18,363 nt of DNA from CAYVKM01 sp964452045 (lineage in GTDB: Bacteria > Calditrichota > Calditrichia > RBG-13-44-9): the NCBI GenBank assembly GCA_964452045.1, contig CAYVKM010000076.1, positions 1 through 18,363 of the forward strand, in the 5' to 3' direction. Below are positions 1 to 6,848 of this stretch, piece by piece (position 1 is the first letter of the stretch; the number at the start of each line of letters is the position of its first letter). The position numbers were made by a program, and so were the translations under genes. A model generated the notes under the pieces. It did no database searches, was not told where the DNA came from, and saw only the letters and a program-made list of their open reading frames with translations.

Positions 1-684
1 ATGGCTATCGTAGGGCCTAACGGCGCCGGGAAAACAACCTTGATTAAAACAATTTTAGGTCTGGTTAAGCCTGCCGCAGGCCGGGTGTTAATTCATGGGA
101 AACCCTATAAAGAGCAACGGCATCTGGTTGCCTACGTCCCCCAGAGAGGAAGTGTAGACTGGGATTTTCCGACCAATGTTCTGGATGTAGTTATGATGGG
201 TCGCTATGGCGAATTGGGGTGGATTCGCCGGCCTGGCAAGACTGAACAGCAGCTGGCGGAAGAAGCTTTGCAAAAAGTAGGGATGCTCGATTTTAAAAAA
301 AGGCAGATCAGCCAGCTTTCAGGAGGACAGCAACAGCGGGTATTTCTGGCCAGGGCCTTAGTGCAGGAGGCTCAGGTTTATTTTATGGATGAGCCGTTTC
401 AGGGTGTGGATGCCACAACTGAAAAAGCGATCGTAAAATTGTTGAAAGAACTTCGGGAGGCTGGTAAAACTGTTCTGGTTGTTCATCACGATTTGCAAAC
501 CGTTTCTGAGTATTTTGACTGGGTCATGTTACTTAATGTTCGAAGTATTGCCAGCGGCAAAGTCAGGGAAGCGTTTACCGAAAATAACCTGCGTCTTGCC
601 TATGGTGGTAAGGTGGCTTTTTTAACCCATCACACCCATGAAAATCTGAAAAACGAAGTTAATAAATCCAATCTTTCCGGTTGA
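1..684 (+). CDS. Manganese/zinc/iron ABC transporter ATP-binding protein (TroB/MntB/SitB type), 5' end missing
   Basis: This is the cytoplasmic ATPase that powers import of a divalent metal (Mn, Zn or Fe) through the two permeases encoded directly downstream. The visible 227 residues contain the Walker A GPNGAGKT (5-12), Q-loop YVPQ (45-48), signature LSGGQ (106-110), Walker B VYFMDEP (126-132) and switch-His VHHD (161-164). The VDWDFP segment (52-57) followed by DVVMMGRYG is characteristic of TroB/SitB/MntB metal ATPases rather than general ABC ATPases. Family members normally have about 25-30 residues before Walker A, so the gene almost certainly starts upstream of the window and the Met at position 1 is probably internal. 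The C-terminus carries a short His-rich patch (HHTHE, 210-214) that could touch metal, which is inference. The stop lies 6 nt before the next start, consistent with translational coupling. The solute-binding protein is not in the window and may lie upstream. Confidence 0.93.
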   Translation: MAIVGPNGAGKTTLIKTILGLVKPAAGRVLIHGKPYKEQRHLVAYVPQRGSVDWDFPTNVLDVVMMGRYGELGWIRRPGKTEQQLAEEALQKVGMLDFKKRQISQLSGGQQQRVFLARALVQEAQVYFMDEPFQGVDATTEKAIVKLLKELREAGKTVLVVHHDLQTVSEYFDWVMLLNVRSIASGKVREAFTENNLRLAYGGKVAFLTHHTHENLKNEVNKSNLSG

Positions 685-690
685 CCAATT

Positions 691-1818
691 ATGCCTTCTG
701 CAATTTTTGAATTTTTTTCAGATCATACCTTCCGGACGGTTGCACTGGGTTCGGGTATTCTCGGTATAGTAAGCGGTGCCCTGGGCACATTTGCGGTCCT
801 GCGAAAACAAAGCCTTCTGGGTGATGCGATATCCCATGCGGCGCTACCGGGGATTGCCCTGGCGTTTTTGCTGACCCAATCGAAGGCGACATTGATTCTG
901 GTTCTGGGAGCCGCTCTGGCCGGTTGGATCGGAACATACTTTATTACCCTTATCCTGCAAAAAACTCATCTGAAAGACGATAGTGCGCTAGGCTTGATTC
1001 TTTCCGTTTTTTTCGGGTTTGGACTAGTTTTGCTCACCTATATTCAAAAACAGCCCTATGCAAACCAGGCCGGTCTGGATAAATTTTTATTTGGCCAGGC
1101 TGCAGCTTTACTGGAACAGGATGTTTTAAGCATGTCCGTTTTAAGTTTGTTTGTATTACTGGTATTACTACTATTCTGGAAAGAATTCAAATTATTAAGT
1201 TTTAATCCCGACTTTGGCTTCAGTATTGGCTTCCCGGTAAAAACCCTGGATTTTATACTAACCGGGTTGTTGGTACTGGCGATCGTGATTGGCCTGCAAA
1301 CAGTCGGTGTTGTCTTAATGAGCGCTATGATTGTCGCCCCTGCCGCTGCCGCCCGGCAGTGGACCGATAGACTGGGCAAGATGGTTATACTTTCTGCGAT
1401 TTTTGGCGCTCTGTCCGGGATAATCGGGGCGATTTTTAGCAGTACCACAGCGAAACTCCCCACTGGACCTACTATTGTTCTTTGTCTAACCGTTTTTGTC
1501 ATCATCTCAATTTTGTTTGCTTCACAAAGAGGGCTTCTCTGGAGATGGATTAAGGAACAGCGCAATCGGCGTAGACTTCAGGTTGAAGCGGTATTGAATG
1601 ATCTCTTGATCCTTGCCGAGCAGCATGGGGACATCCATCATGGTCATCCCATAGAAGTCTTAAGAACAATGAGTATCGGGCATGGTGGGGTTGACCGGAG
1701 TCTGCAGGAATTGAATTCCCGAAATTGGGTGAGGCAATTGCCCTCCGGTAACTGGGTTTTAACCGAAAAAGGATTTTCCGAAGCAAAAGGATTATCCCAT
1801 GATAAGGAAAAAGATTGA
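691..1818 (+). CDS. Metal ABC transporter permease (TroC-like) with fused C-terminal winged-helix domain
   Basis: ABC-3 family inner-membrane permease for Mn/Zn/Fe uptake, partner of the upstream ATPase. About eight hydrophobic segments fill residues 15-280. The family motif GDAISHAALPGI (44-55) and the late LPTGPTIV stretch (256-263) are present. Ordinary TroC/ZnuB permeases stop near residue 280-300. This one continues for about 80 soluble residues, from a basic stretch (RNRRR, 291-295) through a helical region (about 297-345) to a wing-like end with NWVLTEKGF (354-362). That shape resembles the DNA-binding part of DtxR/MntR-type repressors, where LTEKG is a typical wing motif. In Chlamydia, YtgC permease-YtgR repressor is a known fusion of this general kind. 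Here the fused part lacks obvious space for a full metal-sensing and dimerisation domain. The stop codon overlaps the next start (TGATG), so the permeases are translationally coupled. Confidence 0.92.
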   Translation: MPSAIFEFFSDHTFRTVALGSGILGIVSGALGTFAVLRKQSLLGDAISHAALPGIALAFLLTQSKATLILVLGAALAGWIGTYFITLILQKTHLKDDSALGLILSVFFGFGLVLLTYIQKQPYANQAGLDKFLFGQAAALLEQDVLSMSVLSLFVLLVLLLFWKEFKLLSFNPDFGFSIGFPVKTLDFILTGLLVLAIVIGLQTVGVVLMSAMIVAPAAAARQWTDRLGKMVILSAIFGALSGIIGAIFSSTTAKLPTGPTIVLCLTVFVIISILFASQRGLLWRWIKEQRNRRRLQVEAVLNDLLILAEQHGDIHHGHPIEVLRTMSIGHGGVDRSLQELNSRNWVRQLPSGNWVLTEKGFSEAKGLSHDKEKD

Positions 1819-2927
1819 TGTTTAGTGCCCAGGTTGAAATACAAATGATTGCTACTGTGGTCTCGTTAGCCTGTGCCCTGCCTGGCGTATTTCTTGTCCT
1901 TCGGCGGATGGCCATGATGAGTGATGCCATCAGTCACTCAATCTTGCTGGGGATCGTTCTCGCTTTCTTCCTGACCAGAGATATTTCTTCCCCTTTTCTG
2001 GTCTTAGCAGCAACCCTGACCGGTGTGCTGACTGTTAGTATAGTGGAGTTGATTAACAAAACCCGTCTGGTAAAGGAAGATACCGCGATCGGACTGGTAT
2101 TCCCGGCGCTTTTCAGCATAGGGGTGATTTTGATTTCCCGCTATGCCGGGAATATTCATCTTGATACAGATGCTGTTCTATTAGGTGAGCTGGCTTTTGC
2201 CCCGTTTGACCGATTTGAGTTATTTGGCCATGATATTGGCCCAAAAGCATTCTACATTATGCTGGGGATTTTCCTGATCAACCTGGTATTTATTCTGGTT
2301 TTTTATAAGGAATTGAAATTGGCTACTTTTGATGCCGCACTGGCAGCTGCCTTTGGATTTTCACCGGGACTTATCCATTACGGTCTGATGTCGCTGGTCT
2401 CCATAACTGCGGTTGGTGCATTCGATGCAGTAGGTTCCATCCTGGTGGTTGCCCTGATGATCGGTCCTCCCATGACCGCCTATTTATTGACTGACCGACT
2501 TTCATGGATGCTTGTTTTAAGTGGCTTTTTGGGAATGGTGAGTGCAATATTAGGTTACTGGCTGGCCCATTTCCTGGATGTATCTATTGCCGGCTCCATG
2601 GCAACCATGGTCGGCGTTATATTTATTATTGTATTCCTGCTGGCGCCCCAGAATGGACTTGTTGCTATTGCCCGGCGAAAATCAAGGCAGCGGGTTGAAT
2701 TTGCTGTCGAAATGCTGCTGGTTCATTTATTAAATCATGAAGGACTACCTGAGGCTTCACGGGAATGCCGGATCAACCATCTCCCTGAACATTTTCACTG
2801 GGAAAAATCACTAATCGATAGAGTTATTAATGAAGCGGAGGGAAAAAATCATATCCAAAGGGAGAAAGATTTTCTTACCCTTACTGAAAGCGGTCAAAAA
2901 CTTGCTGAACGTTCTCTGGTTAAATAA
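1818..2927 (+). CDS. Metal ABC transporter permease (TroD-like) with fused C-terminal winged-helix domain
   Basis: Second ABC-3 family permease of the operon, expected to pair with the preceding permease in a heterodimeric channel. The ATG at 1818 is chosen because it overlaps the upstream stop in a TGATG junction; an in-frame TTG lies one codon earlier. Residues 10-280 are hydrophobic with SDAISHSILLGI (35-46) and the TroD-type segment HLDTDAVLLGELAFAPFDR (114-132). The permease core ends near 280. A basic linker (ARRKSRQR, 285-292) then leads into about 75 soluble residues ending in FLTLTESGQKLAERSL (352-367), again a winged-helix-like C-terminus. The extension is similar in size and layout to the one on the first permease but only weakly similar in sequence. 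Whether it binds DNA, senses metal or contacts the ATPase cannot be told from sequence. Confidence 0.92.
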   Translation: MFSAQVEIQMIATVVSLACALPGVFLVLRRMAMMSDAISHSILLGIVLAFFLTRDISSPFLVLAATLTGVLTVSIVELINKTRLVKEDTAIGLVFPALFSIGVILISRYAGNIHLDTDAVLLGELAFAPFDRFELFGHDIGPKAFYIMLGIFLINLVFILVFYKELKLATFDAALAAAFGFSPGLIHYGLMSLVSITAVGAFDAVGSILVVALMIGPPMTAYLLTDRLSWMLVLSGFLGMVSAILGYWLAHFLDVSIAGSMATMVGVIFIIVFLLAPQNGLVAIARRKSRQRVEFAVEMLLVHLLNHEGLPEASRECRINHLPEHFHWEKSLIDRVINEAEGKNHIQREKDFLTLTESGQKLAERSLVK

Positions 2928-2989
2928 ATTTAACTATATAAACTCTTTCGGATCAGGGCTGAATATGATATATTGTTGTAGGTGATTTT

Positions 2990-3376
2990 ATGGATTTTTT
3001 ACCCGGCAGCTTAAAAACCATTCGTCTGCACATTCCTGCAAATAAGGACCTTTTCAAAACACTGGAGAAGTTCTTAATTGGAAAGAAAATCAAGGATTGG
3101 TCCATCATTACTTCTTCAGGGGATTTTAATAAAATAGTCATAAAACATGATGCAAATTCACAAGCCCGGACCCTGGAAAGTTCTTTTAAGATTGTGGGAC
3201 TCTATGCCCATACTTATCTACCGGAACTTAGAATACGATGTGATTTGAAAACGACTGAAGGTTCAATGATAAAGGGGATATTATTGCCTGGTACAATCGT
3301 AGAAAATGAAGTTGATCTGGTCATTGGTTGGAATATTTCGCCGGAACAACGGAAAGCGGAAATAACTTTCTATTAA
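2990..3376 (+). CDS. PPC/DUF296-domain protein
   Basis: A 128-residue single-domain protein that I match to the PPC (plant and prokaryote conserved, DUF296) fold. The support is an opening strand of the LKTIRLHIPANKDL type (8-21), a central KIVGLYAHTY segment (67-76), a paired strand ELRIRCDL (79-86) and the family-typical end GILLPGTIV (96-104), followed by a hydrophobic strand (DLVIGW). Bacterial PPC proteins are small trimers of mostly unknown role; plant relatives are AT-hook nuclear proteins. Many bacterial members have a His-x-His pair at the strand that here reads RIRC, so a bound metal is less certain. A Shine-Dalgarno-like AGGTGA lies 4 nt before the ATG. It starts 62 bp after the permease stop, so it may be the last gene of the metal operon, but a link to metal transport is only inferred from position. 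Confidence 0.7.
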   Translation: MDFLPGSLKTIRLHIPANKDLFKTLEKFLIGKKIKDWSIITSSGDFNKIVIKHDANSQARTLESSFKIVGLYAHTYLPELRIRCDLKTTEGSMIKGILLPGTIVENEVDLVIGWNISPEQRKAEITFY

Positions 3377-3564
3377 TTGAGGAAGACTGCTCAAAAATCT
3401 GGATTTCAGGGAGCAAAGAAAATGCTTGACAATAGGAAGAGGAATATTAATGGCGGAAAGAGAAAGTGTAGGACTAAAATATTTAGTTTAAACACTTTAA
3501 TTTGATTATTATTTGATTTATATTTTCAATGTAAGATTGGGTTAATAAAATTTGGGATATTAAG

Positions 3565-3771
3565 GTGAAAAGAAAAATATCTGATAAACACGATCCAAAA
3601 TACTGTCCGGTCATGAATATGCTCTGCCCCCAGGGTGAGCAAAAAGCACATGAATGCCGGCTCCGTTACGAGACAGATTTTGATCCTGTGCGCAACATCA
3701 GGGATTTTGATATTTTATGTTGTTCATACTTCCGCACCAAAGAAGTGGACGAAAGCTCGCCGGTCGTGTAA
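3565..3771 (+). CDS. Small cysteine-containing hypothetical protein
   Basis: A 68-residue protein I do not recognise. It has five cysteines at 14, 21, 31, 52 and 53 (C-x6-C-x9-C-x20-CC), next to prolines and charged residues, and no signal peptide or membrane segment. The pattern could bind a metal or an iron-sulfur cluster, but no known motif fits exactly. The GTG start at 3565 follows AAG with only a weak ribosome-binding site. The codon pattern looks coding, without repeats or low complexity. It lies between the PPC-domain gene (188 bp before) and the superoxide dismutase gene (191 bp after) on the same strand, apparently as its own unit. Confidence 0.55.
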   Translation: MKRKISDKHDPKYCPVMNMLCPQGEQKAHECRLRYETDFDPVRNIRDFDILCCSYFRTKEVDESSPVV

Positions 3772-3865
3772 CTTTTTCCTGCCAAATATATCTAATTAGC
3801 AATCCGTTAACCGTTTATTAATCTTAATGGGCATTGTCGCAAACGAACTTTTTTATTTTTCTTAT

Positions 3866-3880
3866 GTATAATCATTCTCA
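3866..3880 (+). promoter_or_regulatory. Fur-box-like site with candidate -10 element upstream of superoxide dismutase
   Basis: A perfect TATAAT (3867-3872) sits about 90 bp before the superoxide dismutase start. It is embedded in GTATAATCATTCTCA, which matches the 7-1-7 Fur consensus TGATAATnATTATCA at 11 of 14 defined positions by eye. Overlap of a Fur-type operator with the -10 would fit iron-dependent repression of a metal-dependent superoxide dismutase. There is no good -35 at 17 bp spacing, and the region is AT-rich, which raises the chance of coincidence. Confidence 0.4.
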
Positions 3881-3962
3881 ATAGCCTTTTAGCTCAAGAG
3901 GTGAAATTGATTTATGATTTTTCAGATGGTTAAAATAATAAATAGCAGAAAGGAGTTATTGT

Positions 3963-4589
3963 ATGGCTTATGAATGGAAGTTTAATCCACGCCCTTATTC
4001 AGATGATGAGGCGAAATCGCTTTTGAAAAATGTAGTCTCTCCCGAAACAACAGACTGGCATTATAACAAGCATCATAAAGGTTATGTTACTGCTTTAAAT
4101 ACGATAGAGAATGCATTATCGACGGCAGATCGGTCCAAAGCTAACGGAAATTACAGTGAGATTGGAGAATTGAAAAGGCGGCTCACCTGGAATCATTCCG
4201 GCGCATTATTGCACGATGTTTACTGGTCAAACATGGGTGGCGATGGCGATCCATCTAAAGGTCCTGAAGTGGTTGCTGCGATTGAAAAAGAATTTGGTTC
4301 CCTGGAAAAATGGAAGGAAGATTTTAAAGCTGCGGCTTTTTCAGCGAAACTGAGTGGTTGGGGCTTGCTGGTATTTGACAAACTGTACAGCGGCCGGTTA
4401 CTGAATGTGCTGGTTGATGAACACCAGTACGGTGCAATCTGGGGAGGGATTCCTCTCATTGCCTGCGATGTGTTTGAACATGCCTATTATCATAAAGATG
4501 GGCCAGGCAGAGCGGCGTATATAGACAACTTTCTGGCAACCCTGCATTGGGGTCGCATCAATGAACGTTTCAAGAAATTTGTTAAATAA
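3963..4589 (+). CDS. Fe/Mn superoxide dismutase
   Basis: Converts superoxide to hydrogen peroxide and oxygen. The 208 residues match the usual Fe/Mn-SOD length. Metal ligands align as His33 (in DWHYNKHH), His84 (in ALLHDVYW), Asp169 and His173 (in DVFEHAYY). Two details differ from E. coli SodA/SodB. The signature DVWEHAYY has Phe171 in place of Trp. The C-terminal second-shell position that is Gln in SodA appears to be His154 (DEHQ). A His at this place is known in other SodFM subfamilies, so metal use (Fe, Mn or cambialistic) cannot be called. There is no signal peptide, so it is cytoplasmic. A strong ribosome-binding site (AAAGGAG) precedes the ATG. The gene ends at a bidirectional terminator shared with the convergent acs gene. 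Confidence 0.96.
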   Translation: MAYEWKFNPRPYSDDEAKSLLKNVVSPETTDWHYNKHHKGYVTALNTIENALSTADRSKANGNYSEIGELKRRLTWNHSGALLHDVYWSNMGGDGDPSKGPEVVAAIEKEFGSLEKWKEDFKAAAFSAKLSGWGLLVFDKLYSGRLLNVLVDEHQYGAIWGGIPLIACDVFEHAYYHKDGPGRAAYIDNFLATLHWGRINERFKKFVK

Positions 4590-4591
4590 AT

Positions 4592-4622
4592 AAAAAAGGG
4601 GGCCTGATGAGCCCCTTTTTTA
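4592..4622. terminator. Bidirectional rho-independent terminator between sod and acs
   Basis: An A-tract (4592-4597), a G/C stem (GGGGC 4599-4603 paired with GCCCC 4611-4615, loop CTGATGA) and a T-tract (4616-4621) form a symmetric hairpin with U-runs on both strands. It can end both convergent transcripts. The T-tract runs into the acs stop codon (TAA, 4620-4622 on the minus strand). Confidence 0.9.
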
Positions 4623-6530
4623 TTCCTCAAGTGTCGTTAAATCTCCAACTTCCTGACCGAGCGCTCGGGCTTTTAATACCCGGCGCATAATCTTACCGCT
4701 ACGGGTCTTGGGCAGGGCATTTACAAAGGTGACCTCTTCCGGTCTGGCTATCGGGCCAATCTCATGGCTGACATGATTTTTTAATTCCTCAGCAAGTTTT
4801 TTATCACCTGTCTTTCCAGCTTTGAGAATGGCAAAGACATGGATGGCATTTCCTTTAAGCTCGTGAGGTAAAGCAATTGCTGCGGCTTCTGCCACATAGG
4901 GATGGCTTACCAGAGCACTTTCGATCTCAGCAGTACCAAGTCGGTAACCACTCACTTTAATAACGTCATCAATACGGCCAATAATCCAGATATATCCGTC
5001 TTCGTCAATCCGGGCAGAGTCTCCCGCTTTATACCAGCCTTGTTTTTCATAGTCCTTCCAGTAGATCTCTTTGTATCTTTCCGGATCTTTGTGTATGGTT
5101 CTTGCCATTCCAGGCCAGGGAGATTTTATAACCAGCTTTCCTTCTTCCCCGGTTTTTACTTCTTTGCCTTTTTCGTCCACGATGCCGATCTCGTTTCCGA
5201 AAAATGGTTTGGTGGCAGAGCCGGGTTTTAGCGGAGTTATCGGTAGCGGGGTGATCATGAATCCGCCGGTCTCTGTTTGCCACCAGGTATCTATGATAGG
5301 ACACTTTTCTTTTCCTATCACACGGTAATACCAGCGCCAGGCTTCGGGATTTATCGGTTCTCCCACCGAGCCAAGCAAGCGCAGGGTGCTCAGATCGTGC
5401 CGGTTTGGCCAGGCTTCGCCGAATCGCATGAGACCGCGAATGGCAGTGGGTGAGGTATAGAGTATGGTGACGCCGTATTTTTCGATCATCTGCCACCAGC
5501 GATTAGGATAGGGATGGTTTGGCGCACCCTCATACATCAGGATTGTCGCACCATTTATCAGCGGGCCGTAAACGATATAACTGTGACCGGTAATCCAGCC
5601 GGGATCCGCCGCGCACCACCAGCGATCTTCTTCTTTAATATCAAACACCATCCGATGGGTGGAGGAGGTATATACACTATAGCCTCCGTGGGTATGCACA
5701 ACCCCCTTTGGCCGGCCAGTGGTCCCGGAAGTGTAAAGAATAAAAAGCATATCTTCCGCATCCATTACTTCGGTATTGCATTTAGCGCTGGCAATAGGTA
5801 AAGTCATCAGATCGTGATACCAGAAATCCCGATCGTTTTCCATAAATACCTCATGACCAGTTCTTTTCACGGTGATGCAAACTTCAATGGTTGGTGACCG
5901 CTTCATTGCCTCATTTGCTATATTTTTCAAGTCGGTGATTTTACCGCGGCGCCACCCACCATCGGCAGTGATCAAAACTCGACTGTCTGCATCCTCGATC
6001 CGTTCTGCCAGCGCTTCGACGCTGAAACCACCATAGACGACACTATGGGCAGCACCTATTTTGGCACAAGCCAGCATGGCAATGGCCAGCTCGGGAATTT
6101 GCGGCATATAAATAGTGACAATATCCCCTTTATGCACCCCCATACTTTTCAATACATTAGCGAATTTGGATACTTCCCGGTTCAGGGCATGATAAGAAAA
6201 AGTCCGTAAATCTCCCGGTTCGCCTTCCCAGATTAGAGCCAATTTATTTCTTCTCCAGGTCTTCAGATGCCGGTCGATGGCATTGTGAACGATGTTTATT
6301 TTCCCGCCCACAAACCATTTGTAAAAGGGTTTATTTGTATCGTCTAGTACTTTATCCCATTTCCTGAACCACTCCAGACTCTTGGCTTCCGTGCCCCAAA
6401 ATCCCTCTCTGTCTTCTATGGATCTTTTATATAAAGAATCGTACTCTCTGACATTGGCATTTTTCACAACATCTTTCCCTGGGAGATAAAAATTACCATT
6501 GTTTTTATTGTTTGATGAATTACCTGACAT
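4620..6530 (-). CDS. acs: Acetyl-CoA synthetase (AMP-forming)
   Basis: Activates acetate to acetyl-CoA through an acetyl-AMP intermediate in the cytoplasm. The 636 residues are close to the normal Acs length (about 650). Motifs are in order: YTSGTTGRPKG (266-276, ATP loop), GWITGHSYI (311-319), GSVGEPINPEAW (387-398), DTWWQTETGG (414-423, with Trp417 at the acetate-pocket position), YKAGD (500-504) and PKTRSGKIMRR (607-617). Lys613 in the last motif is the residue that Pat-type enzymes acetylate to switch Acs off. The hinge motif reads VSGYRLGTAEIE where enteric Acs has VSGHR. The N-terminus is Asn/Ser-rich and probably disordered. The start is well supported by GGAGG 7 nt upstream. It stands alone, with no acetate permease, pta/ackA or acetyltransferase nearby. 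Two small inverted repeats lie upstream. Confidence 0.97.
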   Translation of the reverse strand: MSGNSSNNKNNGNFYLPGKDVVKNANVREYDSLYKRSIEDREGFWGTEAKSLEWFRKWDKVLDDTNKPFYKWFVGGKINIVHNAIDRHLKTWRRNKLALIWEGEPGDLRTFSYHALNREVSKFANVLKSMGVHKGDIVTIYMPQIPELAIAMLACAKIGAAHSVVYGGFSVEALAERIEDADSRVLITADGGWRRGKITDLKNIANEAMKRSPTIEVCITVKRTGHEVFMENDRDFWYHDLMTLPIASAKCNTEVMDAEDMLFILYTSGTTGRPKGVVHTHGGYSVYTSSTHRMVFDIKEEDRWWCAADPGWITGHSYIVYGPLINGATILMYEGAPNHPYPNRWWQMIEKYGVTILYTSPTAIRGLMRFGEAWPNRHDLSTLRLLGSVGEPINPEAWRWYYRVIGKEKCPIIDTWWQTETGGFMITPLPITPLKPGSATKPFFGNEIGIVDEKGKEVKTGEEGKLVIKSPWPGMARTIHKDPERYKEIYWKDYEKQGWYKAGDSARIDEDGYIWIIGRIDDVIKVSGYRLGTAEIESALVSHPYVAEAAAIALPHELKGNAIHVFAILKAGKTGDKKLAEELKNHVSHEIGPIARPEEVTFVNALPKTRSGKIMRRVLKARALGQEVGDLTTLEE

Positions 6531-6848
6531 ATAAAATCCTCCGGAAATTTAAATGCACTTTTGGCTAATGAAAAAATTAATCCTATTCAGGATTGTTCAG
6601 CTCTTGAGCTGTGAACGAATAAAATTATCCCAGACAACTATAAAAAGGTGGTCGTTTGACTTTTTATAAATGAGAGCTTTGGGAAGTGCTCTTTAAAAAA
6701 GAATATAATTTATAAATTTGAGAAAGCAATAGTTTATTGTGTGAAGAAACAGATTATTTAAAAATTTCGGAGTGACAAAGAGCTTTTAAAAGAGGAAGGG
6801 TTCAACAATAATAGTGGTATAGAAAGTCCATTTTCTAACCTTTATTCA
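6531..6848. other. 318-bp intergenic region upstream of acs
   Basis: This AT-rich stretch separates the acs start from the 3' end of the phosphatase gene, both on the minus strand. I see the acs ribosome-binding site, two short inverted repeats (listed separately) and a weak 5-bp hairpin (6673-6677 with 6688-6692). No ORF, tRNA or convincing sigma-70 promoter was recognised. It should contain the acs promoter and possibly the end of the phosphatase transcript. Confidence 0.6.
6580..6611. repeat. Two adjacent short inverted repeats upstream of acs
   Basis: ATCCT-ATTC-AGGAT (6580-6593) and CAGCTC-TT-GAGCTG (6598-6611) are separated by only 4 bp and lie 50-81 bp before the acs start codon. The second extends imperfectly to TTCAGCTC/GAGCTGtGAA. 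They could be operator half-sites or part of a structured acs leader. No known regulator motif is recognised. Confidence 0.4.

Noticed and set aside
1056..1565. Long antisense reading frame opposite the first permease
   Set aside because: Shadow of the real gene: no ribosome-binding site, unusual composition, and the plus strand encodes a clear ABC permease.
3426..3453. TTGACA followed by TATTAA/TAATGG as a promoter
   Set aside because: The -35 is perfect, but the best -10 is at 13 bp spacing, and the 16-bp alternative is a poor hexamer.
3423..3506. Possible 27-residue peptide (starts MLDNRKRN) between the PPC gene and the small Cys protein gene
   Set aside because: Very short, very basic, only a weak ribosome-binding site and no recognisable family; in AT-rich spacer such ORFs are expected by chance.
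6673..6692. GAGAGC...GCTCT hairpin as a terminator in the acs upstream region
   Set aside because: Only five base pairs, and no upstream gene on the plus strand ends near it; the orientation gives no clear role.
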